Below are positions 52,136 through 62,169 of a DNA stretch of 64,000 nt, in pieces (within the stretch, counting starts at the first letter, position 1; each line of letters opens with the position of its first letter). Origin of the DNA: Microthyrium microscopicum (Eukaryota > Ascomycota > Dothideomycetes > Microthyriales > Microthyriaceae); NCBI GenBank assembly GCA_010405405.1, contig MU004244.1, positions 685,895-749,894 of the forward strand, given 5' to 3'. The translations under genes were made by a program, and so were the position numbers. The notes under the pieces are model-generated. The model was not told the DNA's origin. It did not search any database and was given only the letters and a program-made list of their open reading frames with translations.

Positions 52136-55100
52136 ATGCAGAAGATCAAAGGCATCTTGTAAGCATACCCCAACAACCTCAGCAGGCACTACTAACAACT
52201 TCACAGAAATCCCGGCGGCAATACCACTGATGAGCTAATGTATGATATGGGCGATTCCTCCAAGAAATCCACTGGAGACTCAACAACAGCAACCTCAACC
52301 TCCACTCCATCTACCGGCCATGCAGCCTCTGGCATATCTGGCCCAGAGCACGAACAACAACACAATATTGCACCTGCCACCCAAGGCATCTCACAAAATG
52401 ACCCAAGACACGAGGTCGGCCGTGATGCCGCTCTTGGAGCTGGTGCTGGAGCCGTAGGTGCTTCTGTAACAGGCAACCAACCTCATAGCTCCACTTCAGC
52501 TCAACAATACCCAATACAGAGCGGCCCAACTGCTGGCTCAGGTCTACAAGATACCACACAGCATGGAACGATCGCATCCACAGGCACCGGAGCACCAACC
52601 AACACCACTGCCACAGGCCAACAGCATCACTACGGCAGAGATGCAGCAGTTGGAGCAGGAGCTGTGGGCGCTGCTGAAGCAGCTCATCATTCTCACAACA
52701 AGCATGAGGACGAAGAGGTTGCTGGTGAAGATGGCGAGAAGAAACCCAGTCTTCTGAAGCGCATCTTCCATCACGGTGATAAGGATGAATCAAAGCACGA
52801 GTCCAAGCACGACCACAAAGAGGAGTCTAAGCATCACCACACCACAACTGCCGCCGCAGCAGGAGAATCAGCCCACCACGAAGGCAACAGATTGCATAAG
52901 GATAATCCTAATGAGCCCAGCGTCATTCCATACAAACACCAAGACGTAGCCGGAACAGATACGTCCGCTCCGGGCCTGACTCAGAAATCCGAAGATCATC
53001 ACTACGGACGTGATGCAGCTGTTGGTGCTGGCGCAGTTGGCGCCGGTGCTGCTGCTCACCATCACCATGAGAAGAAGAATGCTGATGATAATACGCATGC
53101 TCACACACAACCAGCGACCACTGTGGGAGGTCACGGTGCCGTTTCTCAGAGTGCCGTTGCAGGACAGAATCAGCCAACATCTGCTACCGATCAGCACCAT
53201 TACGGCCGTGATGCTGCTGTTGGCACCGGCGTCCTCGGAGCTGGTGCAGCCGCCCACCATGCGCACGAGACAAGAGGAGCAGACCATCATACAGGCGCTG
53301 CCGAGACTGGCACCATTCCTTACAAGCACCAGGATGTTGCAGCGGCAAATACATCTTCTACTCCCGGCCAAACTCAGGCTAGCTCAGATCATCACTATGG
53401 ACGTGATGCAGCCGTTGGTGCCGGTGCGTTGGGAGCTGGTGCTGCCGCACACCATCACCATGAGAACAAAGATGTAGGTGCTGGAGAGCAGGAGCACAAC
53501 AAGACTACATTAGGAAGTATCTATAAACATGGTATCCAGGGTCCACCAGAGCAGACCAATATGGTTACTGGACATCACGAAGGTGCTTCTGCAGGATCGT
53601 CTGGACTTGGCCACAATCAAGCAACCGGCACAGATCATCACTATGGACGTGATGCTGCTGTCGGTGCTGGTGCTCTGGGCGGTGCTGGTGCGCTTGCTCA
53701 TCATGAGCACGAGAAGAAGGCCGGGGACGATGGGTTGGTTCCCCGGACTGCGCCAGGATATGGAAGTGCCCCTGGCCAAAGTCAGTCTAGCACAGATCAT
53801 CACTATGGACGTGATGCTGCTCTCGGCGCAGGTGCGTTAGGAGGTGCTGGTGCTCTTGCTCATCATGAGCACGATAAGAAGGCCGCAGACGATGGATTGG
53901 TTCCGCGTACTGCGCCAGGATATGGTAGCTCTGCTCCTCAGACTGCCGGAGCTAGCCTTGGCTCAGGTACACACAACACTGGCTCAGAATTTGCCTCTAC
54001 ATCGCATACTGCTGGTGACGGCATTGACTCTCGTCCTTCCACTGGACACCACAGCGTCGGTATTGCCAACAAGTTAGACCCACATGTCAAGCCAGATGGC
54101 GATAATGGCACTAGAATCACCGACACCATGGGCCAGGATCAGCATCACTATGGACGCGATGCCGCTATTGGCGCCGGTGCACTCGGAGGCGCTGGGGCTC
54201 TAGCTCATCACGAGCATGGAAAACATGATCAGACACATGCCTCTTCCCAAGCTCCAACCGCTCTTGGAGGCCAGACGCATCAATATCCTGGCCAAAGAGA
54301 GTTTGGCGCAGACCCAAATATCTCCGATCCAGGTCAAACCAACCCTGCGCCACTACCCACTGCCGGAGGACAGGAACATCACTATGGTCGCGATGCCGCA
54401 CTTGGTGCTGGAGCTCTAGGTGGAGCTGGTGCTTTGGCGAGCCATGAGCACAATAAATCTGACAACAACAAGAATGTTCTTCCACAAGATACTGTTCTGG
54501 CCCAGAACGCTGGTTTGGCGGCTCACCAACCACATCAGGAGCGAAGCGTGTCAAACACCGCTGTAAAAAGCGTCGCGATGAACGATGAGCCCAAACATGA
54601 TGCCAAGCATGAAGGCGGGAAACACTTTGAAGGAGGTCTTCTTGGAATCGGAAAAAGTCATAAAGACAAATCCGAGCCCACTTCAGCCAAGCACGATCAT
54701 AGCTCAACGAGTCCTGCGCAGGTGCCAGAGAGCGATAATGAGAAGCACCATCTCGGTCGCGATGCGGCTCTTGGTGCAGGTGCTGTCGGCGCGGGAACAG
54801 CGGCTCACAAGCACCATGAGAAGACCGCTGATGAGCACGAAAGCGCAGCAGACAAAGAGAAGAAACCCGGTCTTCTTGAGAAAATCTTCCATCGTGGTGA
54901 GGGCAAAGAAATCGAAAGCCATCAACCCCCTCTAGCAACTACAAATGATTCTAAAGATCATTACCAACCAGGTGCAGCCGTGACTGGTTCCGATAAAGAC
55001 CATCACTACGGTCGTGATGCGGCTCTCGGCGCAGGTGCAGTTGGCGCGGGAGCAGCGGCTCACAAGCACCACGAGAAGGCTGCAGATGAGAATGAGAGCC

Positions 55101-56260
55101 CAGCGGACAAGGAAAAGAAACCTAGCTTGATAGAGAAGATTTTCCATCGTGGCGAAGGCAAAGAGGTAGAACAACATCAGCCACCGCTATCTTCTACTAA
55201 TGATACCAAAGAGCATTATCAACCAGGTGCTACTACGGCTGATAGTGAGCACCATTACGGTCGTGATGCGGCTTTAGGTGCTGGTGCCGCAGGTCTTGGA
55301 GGCGCAGCAATCCACGAGCATAGCAAAGCCACCGACAACAAGACCGACAAGCGCGATGTTCACTTTGCGGGTGCGCAGAACACTCCAACCACAACTCAGC
55401 AACAGAAGACCCCTTTCACCAGTACTCCATCTGGTCACCCTGTGAACAATCTTGGCTCTACTACTGGTACAGCGCCATCGCAGACATTGCCAGATCGATC
55501 GGTCCAGTCTCAGGCTACCCAGCAACACAAGGACAGCCATAACAGTGCCCTCACTGCTGCCCTTGCTGGTGCTGGTGTCGGAGCCGTTGGAGCCGGGGCG
55601 CTTGCTCACGACCAATCTGCTCACGGAGGACGAGCGACCACAGAGGACAGCGCTGCGGCTGCCCATCCTACTGGCGCTACTGTCACCAACCCATCCGAGG
55701 AACTACCCCATGTTCCAGATGACAATGGCAAATTCCTCAACCAGAAATACTTGGAAGACGAGACGACTGCACACGGCCATCAAGTTTCAGGACTCGGAGC
55801 CGGCACAGCAGGAGCTGTTGTCGGTGGTGCTTCGCAAGCCCACAAGGACTCACTCGTATCAGAAGAAGACCCTGCCACCAAGACCAAGGGCCCACACAAG
55901 AGCAACATTCTCAATGTCCTTGACCCACGCGTAAAGCCAGACAAGATCAGCGTCGACGAAGCAGCCGGCGTAGAGCAGAAACACCTACCATCTGATGGCG
56001 CAACTACTGGTACCCACAGCGGACCTCAGGACTATTCTGCCGGCCCACTCCGTCTACCAGAGGGCGACAAACTCACTCCCGTCGGTGAGGGTCACAGCGG
56101 TGCAGGAAAGCCAATCATGACTACTACCAACGCCACTTCCTCTTCTGCTGCCACGGGTGCCAGTCAAGAGGCGGGTCAGGGACATGGCACGAATCCATAC
56201 ACGTCTACGCCATTAGACCCACGCGTTTCTATGCCAGGAACGTACCCAGATGCTAAGTAA
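52136..56260 (+). CDS. Giant glycine-zipper/DPR-motif repeat protein, dehydrin-like
   Basis: A 1358-residue, very hydrophilic repeat protein. Exon 1 (52136-52158, MQKIKGIL) joins exon 2 (52207-56260) over a 48-bp intron with a CTAAC branch site. At least eleven units carry (H)HYGRDAA[VLI]GAGA[VL]G followed by an alanine/glycine zipper and HHxHExK, plus degenerate copies at both ends. Between units are three amphipathic segments (KKPSLLKRIFHHGDK, KKPGLLEKIFHRGEGKE, KKPSLIEKIFHRGEGKE) that recall dehydrin K-segments. DPR motifs occur as LDPHVKPD, LDPRVKPD and LDPRVSMPG near the end. DPR-type dehydrin-like proteins are known in Aspergillus, Alternaria and Tuber and are linked to stress tolerance, so a desiccation or oxidative-stress protectant is a reasonable inference. 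No signal peptide. Confidence 0.85.
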
Positions 56261-56633
56261 GAGGTTTCATGATAGAAGGACAGAGATGGAGAGGGAAAGA
56301 TGGATGAAAATAATTTGAACAGAGTGATGATGTTTTTATACCCTGTATGGTTAATGAAGCCGGATGATTTTATTTTTATGGTTGAGCGTGTTATGGTAGC
56401 GAGCAAGCTTTTAGGCTTGAAAAATGAATTGATGATTGATTTTCAATATATTCCTTTGAAACTCAGATAGTGGTTGATGACTTCGCATAAGTACGTTAGC
56501 GTATGTCAAGTACCGTGTCTATCATCGAGCGTGACTGGTTCAACGACCATGCCATCTACAGTCAAGTATAATTGTAGATTAATTCTAGCATCTATATACA
56601 AACTGCTCCTCCCCTTCTCATCTATTCAACCTC
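56261..56633. other. Convergent intergenic region
   Basis: 373 bp holding the 3' flanks of the repeat-protein gene (+) and the aldo/keto reductase (-). A/T-rich; nothing else seen. Confidence 0.45.
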
Positions 56634-57750
56634 TCACGGAGCGTCCAGTGGATCCCAATCTAATGATGTATCAGCAGAAGACTTGAATGTTAATGGGTAG
56701 GCCGGTATACCAGTGACAAGATACTCATCCAATGCATCCAATTTCTCCATATCCTCTTTAGTGATCTCAAAGTGATCAATCTGGCTATTCTCTACAATAC
56801 GATCTTTCTTCACACTTTTCGGCAATGGACAGTAATCATGCTGTACTGACCATCGAACAAGTACCTGTGCTGGTGTACAAGAGTGCTTTTTAGCCAAGTC
56901 TGCAATCGTCGGATGCTTCATCTTCATAGCCTGAACCAGCGGCGCATACGCTTCCATGACAATCCCATGCTTTTTGCAAAACTCGCACAACTCGGTGTGC
57001 GTGTTAAATGGATGTATCTCGATTTGGTTAACTGCAGGCATAATGCGTGGTTTGGAATTTATCAACTCTTCCAGCTAGATTGCACCATGAGCCGCATAAC
57101 TTCACATTTTGGCTCAACTTACGTGTTTGATGCCATAATTACTAACTCCACCAGTCCGTACTTGTCCATCCAAGATCGCATCTTCTACCGCTCGCCAGCT
57201 CTCCAGACGAGCTTCTTTCCCGCCGTACGGAGAGTGTATGAGGAACAAGTCAATAGTATCCAGTCCACTCGTCTGCACTGAGCGCTTAATGGCCTGTGTG
57301 GCGCTATCATAAGTCGAGTTCGAGCGTAATTTCGTCGTGAAATGGATATCAGTTCGCTTCAGTCCTTGGGTGTTTTGGGGGCTGTTGAGAAAGGTGTTGA
57401 TCGCTTGACCGACTTCTTTCTCGTTGGCGTACCATTGGGCTGAGTCGATTCTGGAATATGTTAGAGTTTGGATAGTTGGCTAAGGATGTTTGTCGAACCC
57501 GCGATATCCCGCCTGGTGAGTGTTAGTACTGACTGAGAAGTGGAGATGATGGAATTGTTTACCTCGAGAGCATATTTTACGGCGTTTTTGGCTTCTGTGC
57601 CGGATGTTTGGTATACACCTAGCTTTATTTGCGGCATGGATGTGCCATTGTTCAACTAGGGACGGTCTCATCAGCCTTATGGGTACCTCACGGTTCTGAG
57701 ATATCGTGGTTTACCTGAACCCGATGTGTGAGGGATTTTGATTGTGCCAT
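56634..57750 (-). CDS. Aldo/keto reductase, five exons
   Basis: NADPH-dependent aldo/keto reductase of 303 residues. Exons on minus: 57750-57715, 57655-57563, 57512-57499 (a 14-nt microexon), 57450-57123 and 57074-56634, all GT..AG with continuous phase. The catalytic tetrad is visible: Asp and Tyr in [11 protein letters not shown] (formed across the third intron), Lys in IHFTTKL and His in FLIHSPYGG. The later blocks [15 protein letters not shown] and [13 protein letters not shown] (cofactor-binding KS) are standard. The gene looks intact. The microexon codes only AGYRG and is flanked by introns of about 50 bp. The C-terminus ends in [12 protein letters not shown]. Substrate unknown; closest to fungal 2,5-diketogluconate/xylose-reductase-like AKRs. 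Confidence 0.88.
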
Positions 57751-58520
57751 TGTTCCAGATTTTGACAAGATGTTCCGAGTCAGAGAATTCATCAACCAAA
57801 GCGTAACTTTTCAATTTGTTGAATGGATGTATAATGCCAAACAGATCGCAGCCAAAAGCTGTTGGGTGTATGACGGCGCCGCCACCCCCACCATCTGTTC
57901 CGTCAATCATACCTGTTAGTAATTGTGCGCTACAAAATTGGAAGCGAGAAGCCAAGGATGATGAAGAATCATGTATTGTATAGATTCGTACTATGGAGTA
58001 GAGAATTTCCATTTGCAGGATTGGGGTTTCCCATGGTCCAGGCGATCACCCTCTCATGTGTCGAAATAAGCATTCTAAGCTCAGTTACCAGACCTAACGA
58101 CTTAAGATAACTCCAGGAATCCAGCTTGCTATCAAAAAAAGACTCCGATGCCCATCGCTGACGAGATTATGCTGCACATTGTACGTATTTAATGGTGAAT
58201 GCAGCATTCCTTGAGTTTGGTAGTTTGTAGACTGCGATTAGGCTGAAGATTACTAAGCAAGGCTGAGATCTGCCTTCAATTTACGATTCATACCTTTCCA
58301 ACTTCAGCCTGTAAAAGGTGGGAAATGGATTTGACTCATTATTGGGTATATCTAGCACGCAATCGGGCTACATAACATTGACTTCGCTATAACAATATGA
58401 CCCATACCTCTGAGCGGCGACAATTCCTAATACTGGGCTCAAACAGTTATCCTGCCAAACTTGACACGACCTGGTCAAAGCTGGACTTGATAGTATGCAG
58501 CTGAAGCCAACAGCTGAAAG
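57751..58520. other. Intergenic region upstream of the aldo/keto reductase
   Basis: 770 bp with no supported gene. A minus-strand frame reaching to 58012 runs on from the reductase's first exon in another frame and has a chance glycine run. Confidence 0.4.
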
Positions 58521-59698
58521 CTATATCAACCTCATTTCAAAGGCAGGATTAAAGGGAAATGGCTGCCTTCCGACCCAATATTTCGTTTCTGCGGCTATCA
58601 GTCTCTGCAGATTCCCTTTACAGAAATGCCGATGGAAGTTCCAGTTTATTCGCTGATGCTCCTGATTGCAATAGTAAACTTCGCAGCGAGTACATTTGCG
58701 GAGCTTCTGTCTCTTCGTGGATGGAGCACCACAATGACCACACCAAGGCTCCACTGCTCTATTGTCCCATCGTTCTTTGACACGCTTAACAACAGCTTCC
58801 ATCCATTCCTCGGGCGGCTTTTCTGCATTATTTGGCATGCTAAAGTTGCTCTGGTTTGTCACATGCTCAGGCTCTCTAGCCCATTGATGAAGTCGCTTCT
58901 TGTAGTCCTCGATATGCTCCAAGACAAACATGCCATCAGATACACGACCTAAAGCTAGTTAGGTGACTCATTTTTGCCAAGTGATATGCATAATGAGAAC
59001 ATTTCCCTTGCGGCGTTTTCTAACTTACCACGGCCGGTCTCTCCAAATTGCATGGAAGTAAGGTCGAGCACTACATTAATTGAAGGCTCGTCCATCCTCA
59101 AGAAGCCGACAGTGTAGTGATCGACAAAAGCCTGGTGTCCTAGAATGAAAGTTGTATCCTCCGTAGACTCACTGTAATCTACCCTCACTGTGAGATTGAG
59201 TTGCTTTGGACTTTTCAACTTCCAGTGTTGACCATAACGCCGACGAGCCGTTGTTGTGTACATGCCTCCAGTACTGGTGCGAATGCGAGTAAGTTGGTCA
59301 TCTGGATACTTGGAAAACAAAAGCCATAAGAGCGCAACGGCTCGATCACACCGTCCAATGTTACGAGTTTCATAGAAGATGGTCTCGAGTTCGCGCGGTG
59401 AAAGGTGAGAGAGCGTTGGAGGAACTGGGGTTGGCAAAAGATTGGAAGGGGAGTCAACCTCGACTGGTGCGTTCGATGGAGGATAACCATACAAGTAGCC
59501 TCTTCGACTTTGACCTGCTACGTTTCTCCATACTGGAAATTCGTAGTTTGGATCGAAGTTGAAGGGAAAACGTTCCACATGAAGTCTACCTACATCAATG
59601 AGCTTTCGATGCCGAAACCTGGGCTCTTCCACAGTTGTCTCGTAGTTTAATAGTAAGGCAAGATCGTAAAGATCTAGAGGCTGGGAGTCTGAGCTCAT
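58521..59698 (-). CDS. MYND zinc-finger protein
   Basis: A 365-residue protein with a C-terminal MYND finger. Exons on minus are 59698-59029 and 58948-58521; the 80-bp intron (GTAAGT...TTTAG) joins in phase 1. The finger, at about residues 290-335, reads CGHCGAPSTKRQKLRKCTRC and then YYCNQEHQ with a final HRHFC. The sixth usual cysteine is histidine here (C-x3-H instead of C-x3-C). Upstream residues form a conserved-looking domain without a known name (YETRNIGRCDRAVALLWLLF; FVDHYTVGFLRMDEPSINVV). MYND fingers bind proline-rich partners. The ATG at 59698 (MSSDSQPLDLYD) is the first in frame, the codons before it opening with TTG. Precise function unknown. Confidence 0.78.
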
Positions 59699-60177
59699 TA
59701 TGCTGTTAGAACTATGAAACAATATGAAATTTCGATCTGTTTTAACAGGTTGTTCGAGGCATTTCCTTATTCAGGATATCCATTCATAACCGAAGAGGCT
59801 GGCATGGTATTTAAAGGGACGTAACAGACTTTATCCATAGAGAAACATATTTCATAAAGTCGGGAGCAATTGTCATTGCCAGCTGCCAGAACAAGTGACG
59901 AATACTTTGCTGGAGTACTGACCGACGAAGGCACGAGATCTCTCAATTATACCATTCTCCCATGCTCAAGCAACCTAGGTAACTTTCAAGACTCTGGACG
60001 CATGATACTCCTACTTTCTAGTTTGACTTGCCCAAAGATGTTTGACGACATAGTTGTAGGCATTCACAATTGACTCTGTTTTCACCGGGAGCAAGATCAG
60101 GAGGTCACGACAAACGCGAGATACTATTACATTTGACCAAGCCGCGACAACTGAACTTGGTATGGTTCTATGCTTGA
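59699..60177. other. Intergenic region
   Basis: 479 bp between the MYND gene start and the 3' end of the acyl-CoA dehydrogenase gene. No gene or repeat seen. Confidence 0.45.
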
Positions 60178-61755
60178 CTACAACATGGCTTTTGGCATCT
60201 GCTTCAACGCCTGGCGAACACCTAGATCTGCCAAAATCTCTTCAGTTCCTCCTAATATCGTGTCAAACTTATACGTCCTGGCAAATTGCTCAACGATCTT
60301 TCCCATTCCTGTTTGAGTCAATCCACGTCCACCAAAGATATTTACGGCGTCGTCAGCAACATGATGTGCGCATTTTGTTACATGGCTCTTCAATAAGCCA
60401 ATGGGGCCTGCCAAAAACTTGGACTGCTCGCTATAACTCATGTTGCACATCTGGTATGTGATAAGCTCCAGCTGCGCCTGGCTGGTTTCTGTCAAGTTGA
60501 TCATATTTGCAATCTTCTGCCGTATGACAGGCTGCTGGATCAGGGGCTTGCCAAACACGAGACGTTGGTTTGCCCATTTCATGCATTCTTCTGTGACAGA
60601 TCTCATCCATCGAACGCCAAAGCAGGTCATGGCCCAACGTTCGTGGTTGAAATTTGACATGATGACTGCGAAGCCTTGGTTCTCCTTGCCCAGAAGATGA
60701 TTGGCGGGCACCTTGACATTGTCAAATTGAATGTATGCTGTACCAGCGGCGGTAGAATAGGATGTCTTGATGCGTTTTGTCTCTACGTTATCGGATCGAG
60801 GAATAAGGAACACACTCAGACCTTTGTCTGTTCGGCAGCCGGTTACGAAATAATCAGCGAACATTCCTGAGATCAGTTAGCATGAATATTTTGGTAAAAG
60901 GGGCATCTTACCATTCGTGATCCACTTCTTTGTGCCTCGAATTATCCAGTGTTTGCCGTCTGCCGTCTTTTCTGCTGTAGTCCGTAGTCCAGCGACATCT
61001 GATCCAGCAAAAGCTTCAGTGATGGCCAGGCAGATGTACTTCTTGCCAGAGAGACATTCTTCAGTGATTTTGTCTTTTAGTGAGTCGTCATTTAACCATT
61101 GGCGTATCGCGGTGAGTGAAATCATCATGCCTGCCAAATTGCCATCTTGAAAACCTCTTGCGTGTGCCCGTGCAAGCTCTTGTCCCACAACCAAATCGTG
61201 GAAATAATCAAAGTCTTCGCCTTTGACTCCACCTGGAAGTATACGCCCGTGGAGATGCTTGCCAGGGCCAAGTCTAGCAGCAAGGATGTTATTCGCAGCC
61301 ATTTTGTCGACCAGCTCTTGTGAGATGTATGTACCATCCAGTTCTTTCTGTTGAGCCTCAGGGTACACATGTTCATCAACGAACTCTCTGACTGCCTTTT
61401 GTAGCTTTCGATGAGACTCCTTGTAGAATGGTGATTTGAAGGTAGGAGTCAGCCATATGGGCTCGCCATAAGGCACTTGTGACAGACTTCCATAATGTGG
61501 CTCGATAACTTCTGACTTTTCTCCTGCTATGGTGCCAATGCAAAGATCCGTGTATTTTTGGATAACCTCGTGTCTGTGAAGATTGTAAAAAGCTTCTGTG
61601 GCGTCTTGACCAGCAACCTGCTCTAATACCACATTGCCGCCGGGGTGTGCATCCAGAAAGTCCGTTAAATCGTACACCTTGTGGTCAATGACGACCCAAA
61701 GTGAGTCGGTGCTGTTGTTCTTCGCAACTTCGGCTCGCGTGATCTGTTTCGCCAT
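60178..61755 (-). CDS. Cytochrome b5-acyl-CoA dehydrogenase fusion
   Basis: A 510-residue fusion enzyme. Exons on minus are 61755-60912 and 60866-60178; the 45-bp intron splits a glycine codon in ITNG-MFADY. The first 80 residues are a cytochrome b5-like heme domain with both axial histidines (FLDAHPGGNVVL and YNLHRHE). The rest is an acyl-CoA dehydrogenase: CLAITEAFAGSDVAGLRTTA and KWITNGMFADYFVTGC around the flavin, and the end FGGRGLTQTGMGK, then ILGGTEEILADLGVRQ, including the usual C-terminal catalytic-region GGTEEI. It should oxidise an acyl-CoA thioester and pass electrons to the attached heme instead of, or besides, ETF. Such fusions occur in other fungi. ATG at 61755 (MAKQITRAEV) chosen; the frame above starts at TTG. 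Confidence 0.92.
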
Positions 61756-62169
61756 CTCGAGGCCTGTCAATCTGTGAATGGTAGGCGTCTTGATGCGTAT
61801 CGTTGAGCACAAATCGACAAATAGTTTGACAAAGAACGTGGCACTCGAGGCAATGTACTTATTGAGAGCCCTGGCTAAAGCTATGGTCGTTGTTCGGCAT
61901 ACTGGTAGTGGTCATGAGTAATAGAACGAATTATGATTTACCGAGGTCTCATTCGTTGTATGGAAACCCTTCTGTTCTGGGAATAGTCTCCCAACCTCTA
62001 CAGACTGCGATGGCGCTTATCATGCATATATTGACTACCTTGTGCTTCACATGTTAAACAGGAGAGAGAATGGATGCTGAGAGTGCTTCTGTTGTGCTAT
62101 CAAATTACCCACGGCTTTTCCCGCATTCTGGATTATTCATTATACTATCAATTACTGCTCGTTTACAAT
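61756..62169. other. Intergenic region
   Basis: 414 bp between the fusion-enzyme start and the OPT transporter's 3' end. Nothing recognised. Confidence 0.45.

Noticed and set aside
52311-55666. Many long frames on the other strand and in other frames across the repeat gene (up to 257 codons).
   Set aside because: They are shadows of the 1340-codon repeat frame; repetitive GC-biased codons leave all frames open.
57677-58012. Minus-strand frame of 111 codons upstream of the aldo/keto reductase.
   Set aside because: Overlaps the reductase's first exon in another frame and has only a chance glycine run.
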